Shown here: positions 18,168-27,207 of the stretch, one piece after another
How positions within the stretch are numbered: position 1 is the stretch's first letter
How the letters are laid out: each line of letters begins with the position of its first letter
Made by a program: the position numbers and the translations under genes
From: Bacteroidales bacterium UBA6401
Lineage (GTDB): Bacteria > Bacteroidota > Bacteroidia > Bacteroidales > UBA932
NCBI GenBank assembly: GCA_002438635.1
Contig: DJPX01000029.1
Coordinates: 34,223-98,222, forward strand
DNA length: 64,000 nucleotides
Direction of reading: 5' to 3'
Notes under the pieces: model-generated
Seen by the model: the letters and a program-made list of their open reading frames with translations, nothing else
Told to the model about the DNA's origin: nothing
Databases searched by the model: none

Positions 18168-18178
18168 CAAAAAAAATC

Positions 18179-19315
18179 ATGCGAAATCCTTTCATTACAA
18201 ATGGTTATGCTGGAGCAGAATACTTCTGTGACAGAATAGAAGAAACTTCATACTTAAGAAGTCTTCTATACAATGAACACAATATTGCTCTAATTTCACC
18301 ACGAAGAATAGGAAAGACGGAACTAATAAACCATGTCTTTGACAATGATACATTCAAAGAGGATTATTATTGCTTTGTCGTAGATATCTATGCTACAAAA
18401 ACACTAAGTGATTTCGTAAACATATTAGGCAAAACCATTCTCAATACACTGAAACCAAAAGGGAAATCAGTATGGGAAAAGTTCGTATCAACGCTTAAAT
18501 CTCTTCATTCTGAAATAACTTTCGACATAAATGGGCTGCCATCATGGAATGTATCCATAGGAGAAATAAATAATCCCAATGTCTCCCTTGATGAAATATT
18601 TTCCTATTTGCAAAATACTAACAAGCCCTGCATAGTAGCAATAGATGAATTTCAGCAAATCACTAAATATAACGATCCCAACATTGAAGCTACAATAAGG
18701 ACCTATGTACAAAGAACCACTAATGCCCATTTTATATTTTCAGGAAGTCAAAGGCATATCATGAATGGGATGTTCACTTCTCCGTCACGCCCTTTTTACC
18801 AAGGTGTAACAATCATGAATCTTCAACCTATTCCACTTGATAAGTATACAGAATTCACCATTAAGAAATTTAAAGAATATGAAAAGAATATCGAACCAGA
18901 AGTGATTCAAATCCTTTACACAAAATTTAATGCCATAACAAGTTACATTCATAGAGTACTTAACATTCTATTTTCTAGAACAGAAAAGCACTCGACTTGT
19001 ACGGACAAAATGATCGATGATGCCATAAACCTTATAATCCGATTATCTTCAGATACTTATGAAGCATTACTTTATCAAATGCCAGTAAAACAGAGGGATG
19101 TATTTTTAGCTATCGCATCAGAGAAAAAAGCAAAAGAAGTCACAAGTAGTGCTTTCATAAAAAAATATGGACTTGTATCATCAAGTAGTGTATCTTCCGC
19201 ATTAAATGGACTTCTCGAAAAGGATTTCATCACTAACGATCTCGGAAGCTACTCCGTATATGACCAATTTTTCTCTTTATGGTTAGAAAGCAAAGGATTA
19301 TTAAAAAACAGATAA
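18179..19315 (+). CDS. AAA ATPase, archaeal-ATPase-like (PF01637 type)
   Basis: A 378-residue ATPase that begins MRNPFITNGYAGAEYFCDR, a usual start for this Bacteroidota family. Walker A SPRRIGKT is at 40-47, Walker B CIVAIDEFQQI near 155, FIFSGSQRHIM is the sensor-like strand, and a winged-helix C-terminus follows (SSVSSALNGLLEKDFI). Related proteins are predicted ATPases of unknown role, often isolated accessory genes. It is divergent from the DUF4143 ATPase and convergent with the metallopeptidase gene 41 bp away. The upstream ATG at 18140 is rejected because it precedes the -7 box. Confidence 0.82.
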   Translation: MRNPFITNGYAGAEYFCDRIEETSYLRSLLYNEHNIALISPRRIGKTELINHVFDNDTFKEDYYCFVVDIYATKTLSDFVNILGKTILNTLKPKGKSVWEKFVSTLKSLHSEITFDINGLPSWNVSIGEINNPNVSLDEIFSYLQNTNKPCIVAIDEFQQITKYNDPNIEATIRTYVQRTTNAHFIFSGSQRHIMNGMFTSPSRPFYQGVTIMNLQPIPLDKYTEFTIKKFKEYEKNIEPEVIQILYTKFNAITSYIHRVLNILFSRTEKHSTCTDKMIDDAINLIIRLSSDTYEALLYQMPVKQRDVFLAIASEKKAKEVTSSAFIKKYGLVSSSSVSSALNGLLEKDFITNDLGSYSVYDQFFSLWLESKGLLKNR

Positions 19316-19356
19316 CTCTTTCGTACAAGCATATAAAGATAACTTTATGACACTAC

Positions 19357-21387
19357 TTATTTATTTTGCATCATATAGTATGTATTTATCCTCAAATAAA
19401 CATCAATATCCGAATCATATTCAACTTTAGTAACCCAATTTTTGTCATTTTGAAAAGAATTCAAAAAATCGTGTGTAATAGACCTATTATCTTCTACATA
19501 AAACTGAGCCGACCTAATGCCTACCCCAATCCAATTCATGTGCAAATTTTGAGGATAAAGGTAATAATGCTTTCGTAGGTCATGCATATTAATATAATCA
19601 CCTATTACATACCCAATCATTTCACTCTTTCCAAAAATAACATTTGAAGTATATTCTATGCCATTTAATTCCTTATTAAAAGCCAAAGAAGACATCTCAT
19701 AATCAACAAAAACAAGCCATTTAGAAAAATGCCTTACGACCTTATTTTCAAATAAATACTCATTAATATTCCACGACTTTGAATCATACTCCTGTATTAC
19801 ATTTTGGAAAAAAGAATCCATATCAACAGTCCACTTTGTCAAACAATCAAATACTTGTTTTCGAGTTAAATTAATCACTCCAGACGGATTTATAAGATAA
19901 TAAATTGCAGATATGGATTTATCCATCCACGACGATGATCCTGCACTATATTCTCCAAAATACCGAGAATTAGCATATGCCCAAGCTTCTCCCAATTCAC
20001 ATTTTCTTTGAGCCTCATCTCTTCGCAAGCCATTTCCATAACAATCTTGTCCACTTATTACTGATGACACTATATACCCTATAAAATCCAACCAATACTC
20101 ATCTCCGACAACAGAATAATGGCTTGCATGACTTAATTCATGAAAAACACTTATTCTAATACTATCATATGTATCCCCTTCTACGCCTAAGAACAAATCA
20201 GGTAAAGAAATAAAAGTTAAAGCCTTACATAAAGACGACCTCAAAAAACTCGGAAGTACGTAGGAACAATACTTTTCAATTATTTGAGAGACCCGATTTT
20301 TCTTAATTTGACCAAGCATAGGAGCACTTGAATAGTTTGAATTTCCAAAAATATTTACGCTTAAATCAGATGGTGGTAGTGCTATCCCATCCATTCTACA
20401 CATTTCATAATACTCATGAACACACGATGCCGTTTGAGCCCACCCTCTCGATATAGGTGAATTCTCATTAAATACAATTTTACGATTAAATGAATTATTT
20501 GATGACGAGCACTTGTATGATGCTGTCAATAAATAATTGAACTTATTCCATATTCGATAGTCATCTCTTTCACTTTCAAATTTTACACATACATTAGGGG
20601 CAAAAGTAAAATACTGTGATGAAGAATAATATCCAGTATCATCCGTGTATGTAACATCCCACTTCATAAAAAACTGATTAATTACTTTAATTCGTGGTAA
20701 AGGGTTTTCTACTGATTCCGATTCTACTTTAGTAAACATCACACGTCCAGTTGCTTTTCTCGATACGGCTTTTGTTATTACTTCTTTATCAATATTCAAC
20801 CTCGCCTGCATAATAGCTTTTTCTTCTAATAATTCATGAGACACACTACCGGACTTAGTACTCATATCATGATGTGGAATATAACAATCTTCTATAATCC
20901 TACCCTTTATACCAAATTCACTGTTATATGTAAATTCCAATTCTTTTTGATACGATTTCGCCTCCCTAATCATATCATGAGTAATTTCCTCTTTAACCAT
21001 ATTTACAGGTATTACAGTATAAACTTTTGCCCCCAAAAATAACTGGGTGGAATCCACTTCAGTTAAGGGCTGGATTTGCTTAACTTCAGCATCTAAAGGA
21101 TAATCAAATAATTCAAGACCTTGCTCAAATAACGCTCGATATTCAGAAGTGTCCGCTGGAGAAAAACTGACATAATAATCCGTCGCTTCAAGTTGTGAAG
21201 ATTCGGACTTTGTTCCAATTAGAGAAGCATATGCTTTACGCATATTATCTAAAGAATAGGGATTACATGAAAACTCAATTTTATCAATAATTTCATCAGT
21301 CGTTTTTCTATAAACACCATGGTCTAACTCCTTCAAACAAGCGCATAACGACAAAGCGCAAATAAAAGTTAACAATACTTTTTTCAT
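19357..21387 (-). CDS. HExxH metallopeptidase-like lipoprotein, unassigned family
   Basis: A 676-residue lipoprotein (MKKVLLTFICALSLCAC, Cys17). A zinc-protease motif FHELSHASHY gives HELSH at 416-420; a Glu in CELGEAWAY (about 467) is in place for a gluzincin third ligand. I cannot assign a MEROPS family. The N-terminal 250 residues carry no recognised domain. The start at 21387 is chosen because the longer frame to 21426 reads through a strong terminator hairpin. It follows the BACON-propeller gene of locus B, separated by that terminator, and no good TAnnTTTG box lies in between, so expression may depend on readthrough. Confidence 0.7.
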   Translation of the reverse strand: MKKVLLTFICALSLCACLKELDHGVYRKTTDEIIDKIEFSCNPYSLDNMRKAYASLIGTKSESSQLEATDYYVSFSPADTSEYRALFEQGLELFDYPLDAEVKQIQPLTEVDSTQLFLGAKVYTVIPVNMVKEEITHDMIREAKSYQKELEFTYNSEFGIKGRIIEDCYIPHHDMSTKSGSVSHELLEEKAIMQARLNIDKEVITKAVSRKATGRVMFTKVESESVENPLPRIKVINQFFMKWDVTYTDDTGYYSSSQYFTFAPNVCVKFESERDDYRIWNKFNYLLTASYKCSSSNNSFNRKIVFNENSPISRGWAQTASCVHEYYEMCRMDGIALPPSDLSVNIFGNSNYSSAPMLGQIKKNRVSQIIEKYCSYVLPSFLRSSLCKALTFISLPDLFLGVEGDTYDSIRISVFHELSHASHYSVVGDEYWLDFIGYIVSSVISGQDCYGNGLRRDEAQRKCELGEAWAYANSRYFGEYSAGSSSWMDKSISAIYYLINPSGVINLTRKQVFDCLTKWTVDMDSFFQNVIQEYDSKSWNINEYLFENKVVRHFSKWLVFVDYEMSSLAFNKELNGIEYTSNVIFGKSEMIGYVIGDYINMHDLRKHYYLYPQNLHMNWIGVGIRSAQFYVEDNRSITHDFLNSFQNDKNWVTKVEYDSDIDVYLRINTYYMMQNK

Positions 21388-21391
21388 AAGC

Positions 21392-21430
21392 AAAAAAATA
21401 AGGGTTGAGGGAAAAAATCCCCTCAACCCT
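21392..21430 (-). terminator. Strong rho-independent terminator of locus B
   Basis: On the minus strand an 11-12 bp near-perfect stem (AGGGTTGAGGG with CCCTCAACCCT) is followed by TTATTTTTTT. It lies after the BACON-propeller gene and ends 5 bases before the metallopeptidase start codon, separating that gene from locus B. Confidence 0.88.
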
Positions 21431-21453
21431 AAAATACATTATTATACTATCTG

Positions 21454-23031
21454 TTAAATAGTCTCAACCACTATTTTAGCAATGGCCTGTTTAATAGCAT
21501 CTATAATATAAACAGCTATTTTCCCATCTTCTATAGTAGCAATCATATCTGAAGAAATAAGGTATTCAACAGTACTAGCATTAACAAATGGTATAGAACC
21601 GACACGCTCTGGTTTTGATGGTGTGTCTATATTGTATATTATAACATAAGCCGTAGAATAATTAAAGAAACCATAAGCATATGCAAATAGATATTTATGT
21701 CCACCAAATTCTACAAAATCAATCGAGCTAACACCTGTTTGCCAATCACATCCTGTTTCAGCCACATTCTGCCAATTAGCCTTAGACATACTATCATTAA
21801 ACCAAAGGTAATATCCTTTGTTATCATATCCTGAAAAATAAATACCTCCATTAATATCTGTTGACAAATGACGCATTACACCACATTTAGCACTAGCTAC
21901 TGATGAACCCTCTGGCATACCTACATAATCCGTATAATCGCCATCTTCTGTCCTTTTTCCATCTTTCAATGCCCAAGCAATAGCTGTCTGACCATTAAAT
22001 GCTGTAATTAAAGCATCTCCCTCAAACACATTACCATTTGCAGTAATATTATCGACAGCATAACCATATATAGAGCATGAACAATCAACAACTTTTACGT
22101 AAGTGGTTTTATCAAGAGGAGATTTGGCTGGAATAAGATAAATAGCGATATTACCATTATACTCACCTCCAGTCATAGCCACTATATTACCGACTGAATC
22201 ATTTGCAATTCCAGTAACTGGGAAATCTACCTTAAAAGAAGACACGAGCTCTCCAGTTGTTTTATTGAAAGCATAAAGGTTCTCAGTACCATTTGCAACA
22301 AGATAGTAATCAGAAGTTAGAGCAGCATTAAATTGATAATTTGACTTAATATCTTCCGAAAGTTCCTTTGTATAAACAAATTTAGAAGTACCTTCCTGCG
22401 TAAAGGTCACCTCCACGGTCTTTGCGACTGTCTTTCCTGGCTCTTCACTAGGCACCTGTATAGCTTCAATTGTAAAAACTATAGTTTCAACTCTAGGAGC
22501 GATCTCTTTCGATGCCGGCATCGTGTATTCAGCGTTTTCACCATCGATCTTAAGTGTTCCGATAGTGGTCTCGGAAACAGTATATTCTACGTTAGTAGAA
22601 ATGGTGAATGTTTTAGTACCACCTTCTATACCGAAATCGAAAGCCTGTTCAGAAACCTCAAAGAAAGGAACATAAGGACCATTTTGAGTAAGAACTACCT
22701 TAACTGGCTCACCACCTTCCGGGGTAAGAGTAAGGTTAATTACACGCTGCGCATTATCTTCCTTAAGCGGCATAACGGTAACCTTAACTTTTCCTTCATC
22801 CTTTGTACCGGACTTGACATTTAAACTTGCCACTTCCTTCTCCACATCAATAGCGGCCGTCCAATCAACATTAGAAGTAAATTCTACATTAAAGATATTA
22901 CCATCTGTAGGAACTGTAATAGCAGCTTCAGTGGTGAGTTTTAACTCCGGTTTTACTTTCGGAGTCTCTTCTGGGTCGCATCCAGCGAGCACAAGAGTGA
23001 GCGCACAAAGCGCAAATAATGTTTTTTTCAT
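21454..23031 (-). CDS. BACON-domain beta-propeller lipoprotein (locus B)
   Basis: A 525-residue lipoprotein (LVLAGC, acidic DPEE after Cys). Two BACON-type Ig domains are seen: about 30-115 (FNVEFTSNVDWTAAIDVEKE, ending VKVVLTQNG) and about 120-215 (ending VEVTFTQEG). The rest is propeller-like with blades such as NLYAFNKTTGELVSSFKVDF and GGIYFSGYDNKGYYLWFNDS. BACON domains are thought to bind carbohydrate or mucin. It is last in locus B before the terminator, in a surface-binding role by inference. Confidence 0.7.
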   Translation of the reverse strand: MKKTLFALCALTLVLAGCDPEETPKVKPELKLTTEAAITVPTDGNIFNVEFTSNVDWTAAIDVEKEVASLNVKSGTKDEGKVKVTVMPLKEDNAQRVINLTLTPEGGEPVKVVLTQNGPYVPFFEVSEQAFDFGIEGGTKTFTISTNVEYTVSETTIGTLKIDGENAEYTMPASKEIAPRVETIVFTIEAIQVPSEEPGKTVAKTVEVTFTQEGTSKFVYTKELSEDIKSNYQFNAALTSDYYLVANGTENLYAFNKTTGELVSSFKVDFPVTGIANDSVGNIVAMTGGEYNGNIAIYLIPAKSPLDKTTYVKVVDCSCSIYGYAVDNITANGNVFEGDALITAFNGQTAIAWALKDGKRTEDGDYTDYVGMPEGSSVASAKCGVMRHLSTDINGGIYFSGYDNKGYYLWFNDSMSKANWQNVAETGCDWQTGVSSIDFVEFGGHKYLFAYAYGFFNYSTAYVIIYNIDTPSKPERVGSIPFVNASTVEYLISSDMIATIEDGKIAVYIIDAIKQAIAKIVVETI

Positions 23032-23040
23032 AATAAATTA

Positions 23041-24447
23041 TTAATTCAGTGTTTCTAAATAATTATCAAATGCGGTCTTGATACTTGACCAATAGTTATA
23101 CATCTTTATATGGCAGAGGTCAAAGAAGAACATACCCTCCGTGCTATTATTAATACACACATTCACGATATCTCCCATCTTGTCACCCTGTCCACCATTT
23201 TCAAACCCGGAAGAGTTTCCTATGTCAGGACCACCACTATAAGGTACATTCTTAAGCAATTCGCCTGCCTGCTTGCAGAATCCTTCCATGTACCATTCCC
23301 CGCTGCCATATATGCTATCTACTCCAGCATAAGCACCTATGAACATAAAATCGCAATGATCAGCATAACCATAATTCTTATAATTCGACCCTGCCCAATA
23401 ATACCCGTCAGCCTTAGGGTCATAATCTGGATGAGCCCAATTCACTCCAGAATAGTAATAGCTTGAATACCATCCCCCTACATAAGCCCCGAAGCGTATG
23501 TCAGGATTAACGCCATGCACGGTCTTTTCGGCTTTTTCCACAAAATCATGTATAACCTTGGCCCGGAACTCAAGCCACTGCTTTTGAATCGCCGTTGTAG
23601 ACCAGCCGTTAAAAGAAGCCTGCCCCGCATCCATAATATCTGTAGGCCAATTAGTCACCGACTTCCCTATATACTTCTCGAACTGCTTTCGAGACTCATC
23701 TGAAAAATCACTTTGAAGGCTGTAATCATCGTAACGACACCTATCGAGTATAATCCCATCCAAGTCATACTTGGCCAAATCCTCAATAATGCTTAAAACA
23801 TAGGATTGAGCGTCCGGATTGGCCGGATTAAAAAAGCGTGCTCCCCAATCCGTAGAATAATCTGTAAGATCCATAACATTTACAAGACCATCCGAAGTAT
23901 TGATAACGGAAGCCCACGAGCGCATATTCGAATCCGTGAAAATAGGCCCATCACTCCCGAGCCCGTAAGGGCAGAGATATCCACCTACCATAGTGTTAAT
24001 GCTGGCATTAACTCGAAGTCCGTTATCCCGCGCCGCATCGATGAAAGCTTGCAGATAATCAAAATCGGCAGTCCTTTCAAGCCAAACATAATTTCCATTC
24101 ACCCACGAGTCTATCTTTTTAAGTGGTGTCCCCTGACGAGAAGAGAACAGAACAGTTCCATTAGTCGGACGCACATCCACTATAATGTCAGTGAAGCCGG
24201 TTTCCTTAATACGCTTTACATCGGATGCTATCTTAGCACTATTGTTAGCATAGTCCTTGAAATTACCGCCGGCATCTATCCAAACATATCTGGATTTTCC
24301 CTTCTGATCTGGATCCGGTGTAGGATCGGGCTTCTCCTCTCCTCCAGGAATAGGAGGAAGATGATTAGTTCCTTTCTTATCACACGAGGCTACTACAAGA
24401 GAAAAACTCAAAAAGCAGCATAGAATTTTTAAAAAATTTCCTTTCAT
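23041..24447 (-). CDS. GHL10-type glycoside hydrolase lipoprotein (locus B)
   Basis: Third copy of the family, 468 residues. Lipobox VVASC (Cys22), Pro/Asp linker to about 50, then the barrel with IIVDVRPTNGTVLFSS (about 88-103), the closest of the three to the GHL10 VRP-G-LY pattern, and KYDLDGIILDRCRYDDY near 226-242. C-terminal TEGMFFFDLCHIKMYNYWSS matches the other copies. The ATG overlaps the stop of the phosphodiester glycosidase gene by one base (TAATG), so the two enzymes are translated together, a strong hint that they act in one pathway. The longer in-frame start at 24465 is rejected. Confidence 0.77.
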   Translation of the reverse strand: MKGNFLKILCCFLSFSLVVASCDKKGTNHLPPIPGGEEKPDPTPDPDQKGKSRYVWIDAGGNFKDYANNSAKIASDVKRIKETGFTDIIVDVRPTNGTVLFSSRQGTPLKKIDSWVNGNYVWLERTADFDYLQAFIDAARDNGLRVNASINTMVGGYLCPYGLGSDGPIFTDSNMRSWASVINTSDGLVNVMDLTDYSTDWGARFFNPANPDAQSYVLSIIEDLAKYDLDGIILDRCRYDDYSLQSDFSDESRKQFEKYIGKSVTNWPTDIMDAGQASFNGWSTTAIQKQWLEFRAKVIHDFVEKAEKTVHGVNPDIRFGAYVGGWYSSYYYSGVNWAHPDYDPKADGYYWAGSNYKNYGYADHCDFMFIGAYAGVDSIYGSGEWYMEGFCKQAGELLKNVPYSGGPDIGNSSGFENGGQGDKMGDIVNVCINNSTEGMFFFDLCHIKMYNYWSSIKTAFDNYLETLN

Positions 24448-25454
24448 TATTTTATATACACACAACTTCCCACACTTCTCTGATGACCATCAGATGGTTT
24501 TAACATCTCTTTCCCATTAACCAGCATAAGGGTAGAGCCGCCTCCGTCAAGATTAAGTGCATCGATACAGCCATATTCGAGCAGAATCTGAGCCACCTCT
24601 CCTGTTGTATATCCAGGAACACCCTCTGTCATGTCACGTCCCTCGCATACAAAAAGAACAAGCTTTTTATCCTTTGTTATGCCAATCGCCGTGCGTGGGT
24701 GCCGCTCATCTGCCACGATATCTATTAGCTCCTCTTTATAGGTATTTTTGATAGCACCATTTTTAATCAATACCGGGGCTCCACCTATGGCATTCTTAGC
24801 CTCGAAGACTTTACCCTTTGATGGGAATGATTCATTTGGCACTTGCAAAGGCTTGGCTTCCCAAGAGTTTTGCGCTGGGACATCGTAAATATAATGCGCC
24901 TTATCGCTCCAATAAGTCCAGCCTACTTCGTATGTTCCATCTTTATGCTCTATGAATGCGCCACGAGTAGGGTAATACATTGTAACCCAGTCCTTCGATG
25001 CATAATTGATGTTAGGGCTTAAGAGTTTACCATTACTAACCTCCAGACTAGAGGAATATGACTTTCCTGAAGCTGTATAAAAATACCCCGCATTTATTAC
25101 TATAGATGGTTTACCCTGCGCTTCATATACCTGAGATGGCGTCTGAAGAGGCTCATCTGAACCATTAAGTGTAGGAGCATCAAGGCCCCACACCTCAAAA
25201 CCTTGTTTTGTCAAATCAACCTGTGCGATATAAGCTACCGCATCAACATCTAAAAGTTTACTTGGCGCTTTAAAAATCTGGATATACTCCGGGAGCCCTG
25301 CATAATCCTTAGTTACATCTGTCCAATCTGTTGCAGGCTCATCTGGCTTTTCCCAAGGCCAATCAGGAATACCATTATCTTTTTGCTTCTTGTCGCAAGC
25401 AGATGTTGCGACAAGAGCAAGAAGAGTAAATGTTAATAGCGTGAATTTCTTCAT
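24447..25454 (-). CDS. NAGPA-type phosphodiester glycosidase lipoprotein (locus B)
   Basis: A 335-residue lipoprotein (ATSAC, Cys20, then DKKQKDN, a plausible surface-export signal). The PF09992 domain shows INAGYF at 120-125, RTAIGITKDKKLVLFVCEGR near 250-270 and ALNLDGGGSTLML at 299-311. Against the locus A copy the key motifs agree but the linker and loops differ, so bonds or sugars may differ. It lies between the DUF5018-like lipoprotein and the GHL10 gene with a 2-base gap upstream and a 1-base overlap downstream. Confidence 0.83.
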   Translation of the reverse strand: MKKFTLLTFTLLALVATSACDKKQKDNGIPDWPWEKPDEPATDWTDVTKDYAGLPEYIQIFKAPSKLLDVDAVAYIAQVDLTKQGFEVWGLDAPTLNGSDEPLQTPSQVYEAQGKPSIVINAGYFYTASGKSYSSSLEVSNGKLLSPNINYASKDWVTMYYPTRGAFIEHKDGTYEVGWTYWSDKAHYIYDVPAQNSWEAKPLQVPNESFPSKGKVFEAKNAIGGAPVLIKNGAIKNTYKEELIDIVADERHPRTAIGITKDKKLVLFVCEGRDMTEGVPGYTTGEVAQILLEYGCIDALNLDGGGSTLMLVNGKEMLKPSDGHQRSVGSCVYIK

Positions 25455-25456
25455 GC

Positions 25457-27193
25457 TTATTTTTTAATACAATCCGCTACATACGCTCCTAATGACTGAG
25501 CCATATGGTCGTAGTAGTAAAGGAATAGACGGAATCCATCCTTTGAAGGACATAGACATACATCTCCAGATGCACCATCAGCTGGATAATCGCCCTTTTG
25601 ATACCATTCTGGAGCAACCGTAACCATCATTGCAGGAGCACTTGGATCTGTGATATCATAGAATCTCATTCCAGGACCTATTCCCCAGTTAGGGAAGTGA
25701 CTGACAGCGAAAAGAGCCATAAATGTAGACTTGTTGAATCTCTTAGAATCCAAGCAATTAGGATTCATAGCCCATGTTCCGTAATGATCTACGAAATTAT
25801 CCTTTCCATTCTTGTCAAAGTAATGAAGTACGTATGCATCTTTAACAGCCGGGTCAGTATTATTAGAATAAAAATCTAAGAACCATCCACTATTAGCAGG
25901 ATCAATTCCGGCAGGCACAACCGTAGCCATCAAATCTGGTGCTTTGTCCCAGCCGGCCACATTACTCATTTTGAATGTAACGACTTGAGGATCTCCCTCC
26001 ACCTTGCCATTAAGAACATGAAGATAAACAGCGCGGTTAGCCGTAGTAGTCCCACTAACGCCCTCTGCAGTAAATGTAATTATGGCTTCTGTATCCAGAT
26101 TACCTATAATCTTCATTCTATGTCCGATTCCGTTTCCGGAAGAAGCATCAAGAGGATTAACAAAACTATGGAACAATACAGGGTCTTTCGATGTATCATC
26201 ACTACGATAGATATTCACAGTCTCATCCGTGCTTGCATAATTGGCTAAGAGAACATGCTCAGCTTCATCGCCTGCGATGACATCTGCTACGGCAGCACCG
26301 AGTTTCATTTCTCCTGCTTTAGAACCATCGAAACGGTTCACAAGAAGAGGAGCACGGCCACCTCCGACATTAACTATCATATAATTTCCTATACCAGCAA
26401 GAGATACACACGTTGGCTCGCTTGCTGCAGGCAACCCAAGCACTGAAACAGGATCAACATTAAATAGTTCCTTGAACGAAGAAGTGTTTATACCACTATC
26501 GATAAGCTCTGGACTACCCTTGCGGACTTTATACACACCTTTGCTTTCTCCATCTTCAGCCAAAACCGTGATGGTCTGCTCTTCATTAAAATTATATGTT
26601 CCGTTTTCAGTCCATTTCTTATCACCTATCATAGATATAGTGGCATGAGGTGATACTTGACCTTCAACATGAACTGCAGAAAGATCTCCCGAATAAGGAA
26701 TAATAACTTCTTTTTTATCAGCATATACTACGCCATCCACCATAACATCAGGAATACTGAATGTGACGAGGTCACATAAATCAGGCAAACGACGATCGCC
26801 AGTGATTATAATATCTTTAGAGTAACCATCCGGACCCTTGAGAGTGAACTTGTTCTCTTCTGTAAGGTCTAATTTACTAAGACCGGGCTCAAGATAATAA
26901 TTAGGAGCCAACTTAGCTACTATTCTTAAATCGGTGACATATACAAGCGTCTGGTCATCGGAAGTAATAGGATAATACCAAGGAATAGGAATCGCATATC
27001 GATCCATATCCGGGTCTGTCACATTCAAGGTAGCCAGCACCTGGTCGGCATATTTCCCATCTGGGAAAATGGCTTTTATGCTGATTATGCCTCTTGTAGC
27101 ATTCTCATCTGGCTGTACATACTCTGGCTCGTGACAAGCAGTTAAGCCCAAAGCCATAGCAGCAGCCCAAAAATATTTAACTATATATTTCAT
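25457..27193 (-). CDS. DUF5018-like Ig plus propeller lipoprotein (locus B)
   Basis: A 578-residue lipoprotein (MALGLTAC, HEPEY). N-terminal half: two Ig-like segments, the second with KKEVIIPYSGDLSAVHVEGQ and ITVLAEDGESKGVYKVRKG as in DUF5018. C-terminal half: non-catalytic blades (IGNYMIVNVGGGRAPLLVNR; GPGMRFYDITDPSAPAMMVT). It follows SusD, as its counterpart 6762-8195 does in locus A (there after one extra small gene). ATG 27193 gives a proper signal peptide; the start at 27217 would overlap susD. Confidence 0.62.
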   Translation of the reverse strand: MKYIVKYFWAAAMALGLTACHEPEYVQPDENATRGIISIKAIFPDGKYADQVLATLNVTDPDMDRYAIPIPWYYPITSDDQTLVYVTDLRIVAKLAPNYYLEPGLSKLDLTEENKFTLKGPDGYSKDIIITGDRRLPDLCDLVTFSIPDVMVDGVVYADKKEVIIPYSGDLSAVHVEGQVSPHATISMIGDKKWTENGTYNFNEEQTITVLAEDGESKGVYKVRKGSPELIDSGINTSSFKELFNVDPVSVLGLPAASEPTCVSLAGIGNYMIVNVGGGRAPLLVNRFDGSKAGEMKLGAAVADVIAGDEAEHVLLANYASTDETVNIYRSDDTSKDPVLFHSFVNPLDASSGNGIGHRMKIIGNLDTEAIITFTAEGVSGTTTANRAVYLHVLNGKVEGDPQVVTFKMSNVAGWDKAPDLMATVVPAGIDPANSGWFLDFYSNNTDPAVKDAYVLHYFDKNGKDNFVDHYGTWAMNPNCLDSKRFNKSTFMALFAVSHFPNWGIGPGMRFYDITDPSAPAMMVTVAPEWYQKGDYPADGASGDVCLCPSKDGFRLFLYYYDHMAQSLGAYVADCIKK

Positions 27194-27207
27194 AAATAAA
27201 CTTTCCT

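Noticed and set aside
18140..18178. Earlier ATG for the plus-strand ATPase
   Set aside because: It lies upstream of the TATATTTG box and inside the inverted repeat; family members start MRNPF or similar.
16592..19315. Toxin-antitoxin or phage-defence pair formed by the two divergent ATPases
   Set aside because: Neither has a recognised effector domain beyond the DUF4143 region, and they belong to families that usually occur singly; kept as accessory ATPases of unknown role.
21388..21426. N-terminal extension of the metallopeptidase to 21426
   Set aside because: The extension would be encoded by the terminator hairpin; the internal ATG gives a standard lipoprotein signal.
23806..24423. 205-codon open frame on the plus strand opposite the locus B GHL10 gene
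   Set aside because: It is antisense to a gene with a clear signal peptide and family motifs, has no family resemblance and is rich in Ile/Arg as expected of a shadow frame.
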